A DNA stretch of 64,000 nt, taken from contig NZ_FOAS01000006.1 in NCBI RefSeq assembly GCF_900109735.1, forward strand, positions 1 through 64,000, in the 5' to 3' direction. A program made the translations under genes and the position numbers. Below are positions 8,199 through 16,691 of this stretch, piece after piece. The notes under the pieces are model-generated. The model searched no databases. It was not told where the DNA came from and worked only from the letters and a program-made list of their open reading frames with translations. The stretch's first letter is position 1. Each line of letters begins with the position of its first letter. Source of the DNA: Atopomonas hussainii (GTDB taxonomy: Bacteria; Pseudomonadota; Gammaproteobacteria; Pseudomonadales; Pseudomonadaceae).

Positions 8199-9496
8199 TG
8201 ACCTTGGCCGCACGCCTGTTGTTCGGGTTGAGCCTCGTGCTCAGCCCGCTGGCCGCTGCGGCCACGGTTAGCGCTACCCCGGTTAACCCGCTGCCCGCCT
8301 TGCCGCTCCAAGCGCAAGCCGATGGCAGCTGGTTACTCGGCTCCGGCACTTATGTTGGCAATGTCGTTATCGACACGCCGATGACCCTGCGCTGCGCCGA
8401 GGACGCCATCTTAGATGGCAACGGCCACGGCCATGTGCTGGATATTCGTGCCGCCAACGTGGTGGTCGAAGGCTGCCAGCTGCAAAACAGTGGCAATAAC
8501 CTCACCACGCTGGATTCCGCCGTGTTTATTCAGCGCCAAGCCAGCGCCACGGTGATCCGCAACAACCGTTTACTGGCCCCCGCCTTTGGCGTGTGGGTCG
8601 ATGCCACGCAAGGCGTGCTGATCGAAGGCAACCAGATCATTGGCCCGAAAGACGTGCGCTCGCAAGATCGCGGCAACGCCATTCATTTATATGCCGTGAG
8701 CGGCGCCAAGGCGCGCAATAACCGCGTGCAGTTTGCCCGCGACGGTATTTATATCGACACCTCCAACGGCAACCACCTGGAAGGCAACGTGCTGGAGGAC
8801 GTGCGCTACGGCATTCACTACATGTTCTCGCACAACAACAAGGTGCTCTATAACCAAACCCGCCGCACCCGCACCGGCTACGCGCTGATGCAAAGCCGTC
8901 AGCTCACGGTGATCGGCAACCGCTCAGAGGATGACCAGAACTACGGCATCCTGATGAACTACATCACCTATTCAACCCTACGCGATAACCACATCAGTCG
9001 TGTGCAAGACGGCAACGCCGGCTACGACGGGATGATCCCCGGCGGCGAAGGCAAAGCCGTGTTTATCTACAACTCGCAGTTTAATCGGATCGAAAACAAC
9101 CACTTCAGCGACAGCGCCTTAGGCATTCACTTAACCGCCGGCTCCGAAGACAACAAGATCAGCGGCAATGCCTTTATCAACAACCGCCAGCAGGTCAAAT
9201 ACGTTGCTACGCGCACCCAAGAATGGTCGCAAGACGGGCGCGGCAACTTCTGGAGCGACTACCTAGGCTGGGACCGCAACGGCGACGGCCTCGGCGATGT
9301 GGCCTACGAACCTAACGACAACGTCGACCGCCTGCTGTGGCTCTACCCGCAAGTGCGTTTGCTGCTCAATAGCCCCGGCATCGAGCTGCTGCGCTGGGCG
9401 CAAGAAGCCTTCCCCGTGACCAAATCGCCGGGGGTGCGCGACAGCCACCCATTATTGGCGCCGCCAACAGTGCGCGCCGTGGAGGACCAGCCATGA
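8198..9496 (+). CDS. nosD: NosD, periplasmic copper-site maturation protein
   Basis: NosD works with the NosFY transporter to deliver sulfur for the CuZ cluster of NosZ. The 432-residue protein has a Sec signal peptide (about residues 1-22) and a right-handed beta-helix built from CASH-type repeats with many G-N-x and R-N-x turns. The start ATG at 8198 overlaps the nosZ stop (TAATG); an open frame upstream runs antisense-like through nosZ and is not used. The gene overlaps nosF by ATGA, so it is translationally coupled. Confidence 0.95.
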   Translation: MTLAARLLFGLSLVLSPLAAAATVSATPVNPLPALPLQAQADGSWLLGSGTYVGNVVIDTPMTLRCAEDAILDGNGHGHVLDIRAANVVVEGCQLQNSGNNLTTLDSAVFIQRQASATVIRNNRLLAPAFGVWVDATQGVLIEGNQIIGPKDVRSQDRGNAIHLYAVSGAKARNNRVQFARDGIYIDTSNGNHLEGNVLEDVRYGIHYMFSHNNKVLYNQTRRTRTGYALMQSRQLTVIGNRSEDDQNYGILMNYITYSTLRDNHISRVQDGNAGYDGMIPGGEGKAVFIYNSQFNRIENNHFSDSALGIHLTAGSEDNKISGNAFINNRQQVKYVATRTQEWSQDGRGNFWSDYLGWDRNGDGLGDVAYEPNDNVDRLLWLYPQVRLLLNSPGIELLRWAQEAFPVTKSPGVRDSHPLLAPPTVRAVEDQP

Positions 9497-10398
9497 ATGC
9501 CGTAGACATCGCCGGTGTAGACCAGCATTACGGCGCCAGCCAAGTACTGCACGAGCTCAACTTAACCCTTGCCGAAGGCGAAGTGCTGGGCCTGTTTGGC
9601 CATAACGGCGCGGGCAAAACCACCACCATCAAACTGATTTTGGGCCTGCTCAAAGCCAGCCGTGGCGACGTGCGCGTGCTCGGACAAAGCCCCGCACACG
9701 CCGATGTGCGCCGCCTGCTGGGCTATCTGCCAGAGAACGTCAGCTTCTACGCTCAGCTCACTGGCCGCGAAACCTTGCAGCACTTCGCGCGCCTTAAAGG
9801 CGCAGCGCTTAGCCAGTGCGACGAACTGCTCGAACAAGTAGGCCTGACAGACGCCGCCATGCGGCGGGTAAAAACCTACTCCAAGGGTATGCGGCAGCGC
9901 TTGGGCCTCGCCCAAGCCCTGCTCGGCACGCCGCGCTTATTGCTGCTCGATGAGCCCACTGTGGGCCTAGACCCCATCGCTACGCAAAGCCTCTATCAAC
10001 TGATCGACCAACTGCGCCAACACGGCACCAGCATCATCCTCTGCTCGCACGTATTGCCGGGCGTGGAGCGGCATATCGACCGCGCGGCGATTCTCGCCGG
10101 TGGCCGTCTGCAAGCCTTGGGCGATTTACCCAGCCTGCGCGCCCAAGCGGGTCTGCCAATTCGCATTCGCCTGCACGACAGCCAAGCGCGCGGCACGCAA
10201 CACTGGCAAGCCCAAGGCTTAGCGGCCAGCGCGATCAATGGCGGGCATTGGTTTGAAGTCAGCACTGGGCAAGAGGGCAAGCTCGGCGTGCTACGCCAAC
10301 TGCTGGCCGAAAGCGCGGTGAGCGATGTGGAGCTGCATCAACCTTCGCTGGAAGACCTCTACTGCCACTTTATGCAGCAAGCCGGAGGCAACCAATGA
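9493..10398 (+). CDS. nosF: NosF, ABC transporter ATPase
   Basis: This is the cytoplasmic ATPase of the NosDFY complex, 301 residues. The Walker A motif (GHNGAGKTT, near residue 36), the signature region (YSKGMRQR) and Walker B ([12 protein letters not shown]) are all present. The C-terminal ~80 residues are a regulatory extension common to this branch. It starts within the nosD stop (ATGA) and overlaps nosY the same way. Confidence 0.96.
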   Translation: MNAVDIAGVDQHYGASQVLHELNLTLAEGEVLGLFGHNGAGKTTTIKLILGLLKASRGDVRVLGQSPAHADVRRLLGYLPENVSFYAQLTGRETLQHFARLKGAALSQCDELLEQVGLTDAAMRRVKTYSKGMRQRLGLAQALLGTPRLLLLDEPTVGLDPIATQSLYQLIDQLRQHGTSIILCSHVLPGVERHIDRAAILAGGRLQALGDLPSLRAQAGLPIRIRLHDSQARGTQHWQAQGLAASAINGGHWFEVSTGQEGKLGVLRQLLAESAVSDVELHQPSLEDLYCHFMQQAGGNQ

Positions 10399-11225
10399 AC
10401 GCCGTACTGAGCATCGCCCGCAAAGAATTTGCCGACGGCCTGCGTAACCGCTGGTTGCTGGCCATCAGCCTGCTGTTTGCCGTGCTCGCGGTCGGCATTG
10501 CTTGGTTAGGCGCCGCCGCCGCTGGGCAAGTGGGCTTTACCTCGATTCCCTCGACCATCGCCAGCTTGGCTAGTTTAGCCACCTTCTTAATGCCGCTGAT
10601 TGCCCTGCTGTTGGCCTACGACAGCATCGTCGGTGAAGACGAAGGCGGCACCCTACTGCTGCTACTCACCTACCCCTTAGCGCGCTGGCAAATGTTGCTG
10701 GGCAAATTTATTGGCCACGGCGGCATTCTGGCCTTAGCCACCGTGCTGGGTTTTGGTAGCGCCGCACTGGCGATTGCCGCGCTGGTGCCGGATATACAGC
10801 TCAGCCTGCTGCTGTGGGCCTTTGGCCGCTTTATGGCCTCCAGCATCTTATTGGGCTTGGTATTTATCGCCTTGGCCTACGCGCTCAGCAGCCTAGCGCG
10901 GGAGAAATCCAGCGCCGCCGGTCTAGCACTCGGCCTGTGGTTTGCCTTTGTGCTGGTGTTCGACCTGGGCCTGTTGGCCATCTTAGTGGTCAGCCAAGGA
11001 CAGCTCAGCGGCGACCTGCTGCCGTGGCTGCTACTGGCCAACCCCACCGACATCTTCCGCCTACTCAACGTGGCCGGCTTCGAAGCCGCCGGCAGCGTCA
11101 GCGGCCTCATGCAACTGGGCAGCGACCTGCCCCACGGCAGCGGCCTGCTCTGGGCCTGCCTATTGGCGTGGAGCGCCATCAGCCTGAGCCTAGCCTTTTA
11201 CCTATTTCATCGACGTGAGGTGTAA
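10395..11225 (+). CDS. nosY: NosY, ABC transporter permease
   Basis: This is the membrane subunit of the NosDFY complex, 276 residues with about six hydrophobic segments and an N-terminal cytoplasmic [12 protein letters not shown] segment typical of ABC-2 permeases. It overlaps nosF by four bases and is followed two bases later by nosL. It is expected to pair with NosF and the periplasmic NosD during CuZ assembly. Confidence 0.95.
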   Translation: MNAVLSIARKEFADGLRNRWLLAISLLFAVLAVGIAWLGAAAAGQVGFTSIPSTIASLASLATFLMPLIALLLAYDSIVGEDEGGTLLLLLTYPLARWQMLLGKFIGHGGILALATVLGFGSAALAIAALVPDIQLSLLLWAFGRFMASSILLGLVFIALAYALSSLAREKSSAAGLALGLWFAFVLVFDLGLLAILVVSQGQLSGDLLPWLLLANPTDIFRLLNVAGFEAAGSVSGLMQLGSDLPHGSGLLWACLLAWSAISLSLAFYLFHRREV

Positions 11226-11227
11226 CC

Positions 11228-11860
11228 ATGCGTGCCGCAATGCTCTCCCTTCTGCTGGCAGCCACCGTGGGCCTAGTCGGCTGCGAACAACAAACCACTG
11301 AGGCGTTGAAAGCCGAGCCGGTGGCCTTTCACCAAGGTGACGAATGCCACGTGTGCGGCATGGCCATCACCGACTTTCCCGGCCCCAAAGGCCAAGCCGT
11401 GCTCGGCCAAGGCCAAGCGAAAAAGTTTTGCTCCACCGCCGAGCTGATCGGCTGGTACTTACAGCCGGAAAACCAAACACAAAAAACCGCGCTGTTCGTG
11501 CACGACATGGGCCGCAGCGACTGGCACCACCCCGACGACCGCCACCTGATCAACGCACAAGACGCCTACTTTGTCGTCGCCCCCAGCCTACCCGGCGCCA
11601 TGGGCGTGACCTTGGCCAGCTTTGCCGACGCCGAACAAGCACAAATACTGGCCAACAAAGAACACGGCGAAGTGCTGCGCATAGGCGACTTTAACCACCA
11701 GCGCCTGCAACAACTGGCCAGCCTCAGCAGCCACAGCATGCACGGCCACAGCGCCCACAGCAGCCACGGCGCCGGCCCTGCCCCCGCAGCGCACAGCATG
11801 CCGAACCACGCAATGCCCGAGCACGACATGCCGGCGCATAACGACCACGCACAACACTGA
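11228..11860 (+). CDS. nosL: NosL, copper-binding lipoprotein
   Basis: NosL is an outer-membrane lipoprotein that hands Cu(I) to apo-NosZ. The signal peptide ends in a lipobox (LVGC, Cys19), and the typical ECHVCGM...D.PGPKG copper-binding stretch follows at about residues 37-53. The 210-residue length is longer than usual because of a C-terminal tail of about 45 residues rich in His and Met ([23 protein letters not shown]). That tail is probably an extra copper-binding segment; this last point is inference. Confidence 0.95.
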   Translation: MRAAMLSLLLAATVGLVGCEQQTTEALKAEPVAFHQGDECHVCGMAITDFPGPKGQAVLGQGQAKKFCSTAELIGWYLQPENQTQKTALFVHDMGRSDWHHPDDRHLINAQDAYFVVAPSLPGAMGVTLASFADAEQAQILANKEHGEVLRIGDFNHQRLQQLASLSSHSMHGHSAHSSHGAGPAPAAHSMPNHAMPEHDMPAHNDHAQH

Positions 11861-11870
11861 GGAACTCACT

Positions 11871-12029
11871 ATGGGCATCAGCTTTTGGCAACTGGCCATT
11901 GTGTTATTGATTGTGATCTTGCTGTTTGGCAGCAAACGCCTGAAAACCCTTGGCAGTGACGTGGGTAGCGCGATTAAGGGGTTTCGTGGGGCGGTGGCGA
12001 GTGATGATGAACGAGAGGGGAAAAGCTGA
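11871..12029 (+). CDS. tatE: TatA/E family twin-arginine translocase subunit
   Basis: A 52-residue protein with one N-terminal membrane helix (about residues 6-20), the FGSKRLK hinge and an amphipathic helix with GS.IK.FR. This is a complete but short TatA/E. It lies ten bases after nosL with a GAGGAA ribosome site. A Tat component at the end of the nos operon fits the need to export folded NosZ and is known from P. stutzeri. It was found by reading the sequence between nosL and the next gene. Confidence 0.88.
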   Translation: MGISFWQLAIVLLIVILLFGSKRLKTLGSDVGSAIKGFRGAVASDDEREGKS

Positions 12030-12266
12030 CGTGGACAGGATGATCAAGGATAGATACTGTTTTGGCGGGTCGTTTTAGTGGCAAGCTTTGTGCTGGTGGC
12101 GGGCCTGTTATAGGTGTCGTGTTCTTGTTTGTGGTGCTGTGGTTGCTTGAAGTCCTCTTGGTGAAACAAGGGTTTAGGCAGCGGCTGAATTTTGCACAGC
12201 ACTTATAATGCAGAACATCATAACGCTTTTATTATCTAGCTATAAGCAACACAACAGAGCCCAACC

Positions 12267-12626
12267 ATGAAGCCGCTAGTTATTGCATCTGCACTATTAG
12301 TCATTACCCCAACCTTTGCACAAGATGGCACCAACTCTTTCGCCACATTTGCCCAATGCGCTGGACTCATGGAGTCGGAGCACATTGGAAGAAATTACAG
12401 CAATTACTCTTCCAAGGAAATATATGATTTAATATCAACCCTAGAAGAAAGCGCTCTAATTACCGATAAATCCAAAACAATTTTTGATTTCTACCAAATA
12501 AAGAACGAAGGGCATCAGTTCTACGAAGAGAATCAAAAAAACACCCACACCATACACAGCGCAATGTTTAACTGCCTCATAATCTTGAACGACGCAATCA
12601 ATTTAGTCCACGGCCAAAGCAACTAA
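12267..12626 (+). CDS. Orphan secreted protein of unknown function
   Basis: A 119-residue protein with a clear Sec signal peptide (MKPLVIASALLVITPTFAQ) and a mature part rich in Asn, Ser, Tyr and Lys. Two cysteines (in AQCAG and FNCLI) may form a disulfide. The base composition is much more AT-rich than the nos and ubi genes on both sides, which suggests recent acquisition. It stands alone between the nos operon and repeat-rich DNA. No family recognised. Confidence 0.6.
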   Translation: MKPLVIASALLVITPTFAQDGTNSFATFAQCAGLMESEHIGRNYSNYSSKEIYDLISTLEESALITDKSKTIFDFYQIKNEGHQFYEENQKNTHTIHSAMFNCLIILNDAINLVHGQSN

Positions 12627-13216
12627 CTTAAATACTAGCATTTCACTCCGCAGCACATTCAAAACAGTAAAAAATAAAGAGCAACGAAATAAGGGGGGCA
12701 GACTACCTCCTGCATCCATGCAGTCGTCCAGAGGCCCACCATCCATGATCCATCGGGCTTTGCGGCATCCATGCCGCTTAACCTCTTCCAGAAACCTTCC
12801 ACTCAGCCTGCTGAAGGGGGCGTTGGTGCAGGTCGATGGTTTGGCGTTTTTCAAATCAATGTCAGAGCTACGAAAAGCTCTGGCTAAAGCGCCATTGGTT
12901 TAGCTAACTCCCACCGCCCCTTTTATCCGGCTGAGTGCAGGCTGGCTGTAGTGGGGTAAGCCGCAGGGATGCGGCGCAAGCGGCGATGGGCTAGGGATAG
13001 CCCTTCGCCGTGGCCCCACGGAAGACTGCCGGAGCGAAGGTATCCAGCGAAGCTGGACCGGATAGCAGGGGCAAGCGCTTTTGGTTACTTTTGGGGCGAC
13101 TGCCAAAAGTGACTCGCCCGGGAAGGGCGAAACAAGATGCTTCAACAAACTCAGTAATTAGCTTGGCTAATAAGCTCCATTCCAACCGCACCACTTGTGC
13201 TGTGGCAGTCGCACGT
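12627..13216. repeat. Gene-free region with Pseudomonas-type intergenic repeats
   Basis: No gene is supported. At 12700-12790 there are several short palindromes built on CATCCATG (for example CTGCATCCATGCAG and GCGGCATCCATGCCGC). At about 12940-13150 lies a stretch with GCGCTTTTGGTTACTTTTGG...CCAAAAGTGACTCGCC..GGGCGAAAC. I recognise this as a repeat common between genes in Pseudomonas genomes, where it gives rise to spurious reading frames. The region separates the nos operon plus orphan gene from the convergent ubi genes. Confidence 0.55.
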
Positions 13217-13747
13217 TCAGGCAGATGGCTTAGCCACCAATCCCCGAGTATCCAAAGCAGCTCCCTCCCCTAACCACACCAACGCCTGCCACAGCCGTGG
13301 CGGCAGTTCGTCGGGGTCGAGGCTGTCGATGAGGTTTTTTACCTCCAGACCAAACTCGGTATCGCCCTCGATGCTCAAGCGGCGGCGGAAAAACAAGGTG
13401 TCTGGGTCTTCCTGACGGCTGGCGAGTAATAAGAACTCACGCCAGTTGCCGCTGATGCTGGCCTCGAAGGGCGCATTTTGCGCCAGCTCTAGCTGGCCAC
13501 GGCGCATGGTCATGCACCATGACAGGTTTAAATCGCGCAGGTTTAGGCGAATCCAGCGGCCTTCCAACACATCGAATACGCCATCCCGCAGGGCGCTGGC
13601 GAAGACCTTGTTCAGCAGAGGTTGTAGCGGCAAACGCTGCAGCGCTTGCGGCACGCGGGCCACCACTGGCAAGGCGTGATCGCCCACGCTGAGCAGCCAG
13701 CGCGCGATGGTGTTTTTCGCTTGAGCGAAACGGATTTGGCTCAACAT
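13217..13747 (-). CDS. ubiT: UbiT, SCP2-domain lipid carrier for anaerobic ubiquinone synthesis
   Basis: UbiT acts with UbiU and UbiV in oxygen-independent ubiquinone biosynthesis, probably by binding the polyprenylated intermediates. The 176-residue form starting at MLSQIRF is chosen because its ATG overlaps the ubiV stop (ATGTTGA). The SCP2-like domain occupies about residues 45-145 (RLPLQPLLNKVFA.AL..G.FD.LEGRW). It is the last gene of the ubiU-ubiV-ubiT operon. Confidence 0.9.
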   Translation of the reverse strand: MLSQIRFAQAKNTIARWLLSVGDHALPVVARVPQALQRLPLQPLLNKVFASALRDGVFDVLEGRWIRLNLRDLNLSWCMTMRRGQLELAQNAPFEASISGNWREFLLLASRQEDPDTLFFRRRLSIEGDTEFGLEVKNLIDSLDPDELPPRLWQALVWLGEGAALDTRGLVAKPSA

Positions 13748-14631
13748 AGACCGGCATCCTCCGCGCGTAACATGCCCGGCACGCCGTGCCAGTAACCGTT
13801 GCAACCGCTCACGGCCAAGGGCGCTGCTGCGCCGTGCAAAACATGATGAAAACTCTGCACTACCTCAGCCATGCCTTCGGCCCGTGGGCTTAGGCGCAGG
13901 TAGTCGGCACCCAGTGCGGCTAGGCGTGGGTAGTCGGCGATTAAGTTGCACACCTCGCCAGACATGGTCTGAATCCCGTTAATGGTGAACAGACGCTGGC
14001 CTTCTTGGCTGTCTAAGCCAATGCCTTCGGGGTAACCGTTGCAGCAAAATTGGCAGTCGTCTTTGGGGCGATTCTCGGCGCGGGCGGTAAAGCAGCGCGC
14101 CGAGTAAGCCAGCGGCAAATGGCCGTAGGCGAAGATCTCCAGCTCTGGGCGGGCCACGCCCAGTTCATCCAGCTGCCGCAAACTGGCCTCGACCAACTGC
14201 GCCGAGCATTCCACCGGCGGCACCCAGCGTTGTAAGCCGGCGGCCAGGTATTCGCGCAGCGCGTGGCCGTTGTAGATGTTTAGCGCAGGGCCCGCCACAA
14301 ACGGCAGCTTGCGTTCACTGAGCAGTTGCACCGCGCCAGTGTCGTTGGCCTCGACCAGCAATTCGCCGTTGTCGCACAGGCGCTTCAAGCTCGACAGCTC
14401 GCTAGCCGCTTCCACTAAGGTCAGCCCGCTGAGCACCAGCTCGGCGTTAGATTGCTGCTTAAGTTCACGCGCCAGCCCCAGCCAGTCGTCCAAGCTCAGG
14501 GCGCGGCGTTTGCTGCACACGGTTTCACCCAGATAGATGACGTCCAGCGGCTGCTCGATCATCTCGCTGTAAAAGTTCAGGTATTTGTCGCGGCTCCAGA
14601 AGAACAGCACAGGGCCTAGAGATAGTTGCAT
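13741..14631 (-). CDS. ubiV: UbiV, U32-family hydroxylation protein
   Basis: This 4Fe-4S protein of the peptidase U32 family forms a heterodimer with UbiU for O2-independent ring hydroxylation in ubiquinone synthesis. The 296-residue form starts at MQLSLGPV; upstream codons run into ubiU. The cluster cysteines are visible in SARCFTARAENRPKDDCQFCC. The ubiU stop is seven bases upstream, and the ubiT start overlaps its stop. Confidence 0.92.
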   Translation of the reverse strand: MQLSLGPVLFFWSRDKYLNFYSEMIEQPLDVIYLGETVCSKRRALSLDDWLGLARELKQQSNAELVLSGLTLVEAASELSSLKRLCDNGELLVEANDTGAVQLLSERKLPFVAGPALNIYNGHALREYLAAGLQRWVPPVECSAQLVEASLRQLDELGVARPELEIFAYGHLPLAYSARCFTARAENRPKDDCQFCCNGYPEGIGLDSQEGQRLFTINGIQTMSGEVCNLIADYPRLAALGADYLRLSPRAEGMAEVVQSFHHVLHGAAAPLAVSGCNGYWHGVPGMLRAEDAGLC

Positions 14632-14638
14632 GGTGTCC

Positions 14639-15634
14639 TCACTGCCAAGCGCGATGGTAGGCGCCCAAGGTGGTTTGGCTGCCTTCGGAAAGCCCCGCCA
14701 GCACGCTGTTCCACTGCGGTTCAACGCAGTACTGCTGCGGCGCCCGCTGGTAGCTGTCGAGCGCGGCGCGCCACACGCGCACCACTTGTTCGACATACGC
14801 TGGGCTGCGCTGGCGGCCTTCGATTTTTACCGCCGTGACGCCAATGGCGCTGAGCTGCGGTATTAAGTCCAAGGTATTCAGGCTGGTGGGTTCTTCGAGG
14901 GCATGAAAGCGTTGGCCGTTGACCAAGAAGCGCCCCTTGCACAGCGTCGGGTAGCCGGCCGGCTCATCGGCCTGATAGCGGTCGATCAGCACGCCGTTTA
15001 AGCGCGAGGTTAAGCCTTCAGGGGTTTCTTCCCAGCGCACCGCTTTGGCTGGCGAACACACGCCGCACAAATTGGGCGACTCGCCGGTTAAGTAAGACGA
15101 CAAATGACAGCGCCCCTCAGCCATGATGCACAAGCTGCCGAAGGCAAATACCTCGACCGGCACGGGGCTGGTGGCTGCTACTTGCTTGACCTGAGTGAGC
15201 GACAACACCCGTGGCAACACGGCGCGCTTGATGTTGTAGCGGCTTTGATAAAACGCCAGCGACTGCGCATTGGTGGCCGAGCCTTGCACCGACAAGTGCA
15301 GATTAAGATCGGGATGGTGCTGCGCCGCATAGGCCAGCACACCGGGGTCGGCGGCAATCAGCGCATCCACCCCTAAGGCAGCGGCATGATCCACCGCGCG
15401 TTGCCAACGCGCCCAGCCATCAGGCTGCGCGTAGGTGTTAACCGCCACATACAAGTGACGGCCTTCTTTGCGGATCAGCTCTAGGCCTTGCTGAAGCTGC
15501 TTTTCATCCAGATTAAGGCCGGCAAAGTGGCGGGCATTGGTGTCATCGCGAAAGCCCACATACACCGCATCGGCGCCTTGGCGCACGGCCGCTTTTAAGG
15601 CCGGCAAGCTGCCAGCCGGACAAACCAGTTGCAT
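14639..15634 (-). CDS. ubiU: UbiU, U32-family hydroxylation protein
   Basis: This is the partner of UbiV in anaerobic ubiquinone biosynthesis, 331 residues. It begins with the family signature MQLVCPAGSLPALKAAV..GADAVYVGF. The iron-sulfur cysteines are in SLCIMAEGRCHL and NLCGVCSP, with another in PTLCKGRF. A second ATG three codons upstream (15643) is possible. It is the first gene of the operon and has a perfect Dnr/Anr box 58 bases before the start, so the pathway is probably induced without oxygen. Confidence 0.92.
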   Translation of the reverse strand: MQLVCPAGSLPALKAAVRQGADAVYVGFRDDTNARHFAGLNLDEKQLQQGLELIRKEGRHLYVAVNTYAQPDGWARWQRAVDHAAALGVDALIAADPGVLAYAAQHHPDLNLHLSVQGSATNAQSLAFYQSRYNIKRAVLPRVLSLTQVKQVAATSPVPVEVFAFGSLCIMAEGRCHLSSYLTGESPNLCGVCSPAKAVRWEETPEGLTSRLNGVLIDRYQADEPAGYPTLCKGRFLVNGQRFHALEEPTSLNTLDLIPQLSAIGVTAVKIEGRQRSPAYVEQVVRVWRAALDSYQRAPQQYCVEPQWNSVLAGLSEGSQTTLGAYHRAWQ

Positions 15635-15691
15635 AACCTGCATCCTGTAACGGTAATGCGGCGACTGTGCGCTAGCCCAAGGCGCACGGCC

Positions 15692-15705
15692 TTGACCGTC
15701 GTCAA
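15692..15705 (-). promoter_or_regulatory. Dnr/Anr box of ubiUVT
   Basis: TTGAC-CGTC-GTCAA is a perfect palindrome of the FNR-family type. It is centred about 64 bases upstream of ubiU and lies in the ubiU-dnr divergent region, so it may also serve dnr. Confidence 0.82.
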
Positions 15706-15729
15706 CCCGCACGCGGATTCGGTGCGGGC

Positions 15730-15743
15730 TTGATGCAAAGCAA
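15730..15743 (+). promoter_or_regulatory. Imperfect FNR-type box before dnr
   Basis: TTGAT-GCAA-AGCAA has one perfect and one single-mismatch half-site. It lies 74 bases before the dnr start and 24 bases from the perfect ubiU box. It could serve autoregulation or Anr control of dnr. Confidence 0.5.
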
Positions 15744-15817
15744 CATTTTGTTACCGATTTGCTGGTTCACTGTGCGGGCATACGGTCCCGAGCCGTGCCC
15801 CCACATGAGGTAAGCCC

Positions 15818-16501
15818 ATGAGCCCGCTACGCGTGCACGCCCAGCTATTGCAGCAACACCACCTGTTTGAGCCACTACCAGCGCCGCAAATGAGCCAACT
15901 GCTGGAGCAAGCCAAGATCATCAACTTGGACAAAGGCCAGCCGGTGTTTCGCCAAGGCGACTTGGCCGAGCACTTCTATTTTGTGATCGATGGCTGCGTG
16001 AAGATTTTCCGCATTACCCCCGATGGCCAAGAAAAGGTCTTCGAGGCCACTGGCCGCGGCAACACCTTTGCCGAAGCCATGATGTTTATGGACACCAAGC
16101 ACTACGTGGCCAACGCCGAGGCGGTGGAATCGACGACGTTGATGCAGCTGTCGAACCACGACTATTTGCAGCTGATCATGCAAAACCCCGACTTGGCCAA
16201 AGCCCTGCTGGCACGGCTGTCGATGCGTTTACACATGCGCTTAAACGAGCTGGAAACGCTGTCGCTAAAAAACGCCACCCACCGTGTGGTGCGCTACTTC
16301 TTAGGCCAAATTCGTAAGCTGGAAGCCGCGCAGCCCGAGTTTGACTTAGCCATGAGCAAGCAACTGGTGGCCGGCCATTTGGCGATTCAACCCGAAACCT
16401 TTTCGCGAGTGATTCACCGCATGCAGGCCGACGGCATTATTGAGCTGGAAGGCCGGCATATTCGCGTGCTCGACCGTGCCGCCTTAGAAGACTACGAGTA
16501 A
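15818..16501 (+). CDS. dnr: Dnr, NO-responsive CRP/FNR-family activator
   Basis: A 227-residue activator of denitrification genes. The cyclic-nucleotide-binding-like sensor domain (about residues 20-140, with DKGQPVFRQGD) lacks the four cysteines of oxygen-sensing FNR/Anr, so it is of the Dnr/NnrR type that senses NO through heme. A C-terminal winged helix follows (about 150-220), with recognition region HLAIQPETFSRVIHRM. The start follows a GAGGTAAG ribosome site. It is divergent from ubiU and followed by dnrP. Confidence 0.9.
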   Translation: MSPLRVHAQLLQQHHLFEPLPAPQMSQLLEQAKIINLDKGQPVFRQGDLAEHFYFVIDGCVKIFRITPDGQEKVFEATGRGNTFAEAMMFMDTKHYVANAEAVESTTLMQLSNHDYLQLIMQNPDLAKALLARLSMRLHMRLNELETLSLKNATHRVVRYFLGQIRKLEAAQPEFDLAMSKQLVAGHLAIQPETFSRVIHRMQADGIIELEGRHIRVLDRAALEDYE

Positions 16502-16504
16502 GCG

Positions 16505-16687
16505 ATGAAACGCTGCCTGTATTGCAATCACAGCCACGCCGACAGCGCCGCCGAGTGCGAGCGCTGCGGCATGGCCCTGCCAGAAAGTGAAGCCAGCAGC
16601 GTTAACCGTAAGCAACGCTGGTTTGTGCTGTTCTGGCTGGCCTTGGTGGTGTTCTGCTTTGTGATGTTCTTTGCCCTGCCACGTTAA
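16505..16687 (+). CDS. dnrP: DnrP-like small zinc-ribbon membrane protein
   Basis: A 60-residue protein with two CxxC knuckles (CLYC at 4-7 and CERC about 19-22) that would bind zinc, then a single membrane helix at the C-terminus (about residues 38-57). It starts three bases after dnr and is probably cotranscribed. Similar proteins beside dnr in pseudomonads carry the name DnrP; their role is not established. Its stop is four bases from the convergent norD stop. Confidence 0.7.
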   Translation: MKRCLYCNHSHADSAAECERCGMALPESEASSVNRKQRWFVLFWLALVVFCFVMFFALPR

Positions 16688-16691
16688 GGGC

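Noticed and set aside
12603-12854. Possible 83-codon gene on - downstream of the orphan secreted protein
   Set aside because: It runs through CATCCATG palindromes and overlaps the real gene end; the protein has low-quality content.
12900-13273. Several short frames on both strands around 12900-13270
   Set aside because: They are translations of a common Pseudomonas intergenic repeat and of the end of ubiT; overlapping frames on both strands with no ribosome sites.
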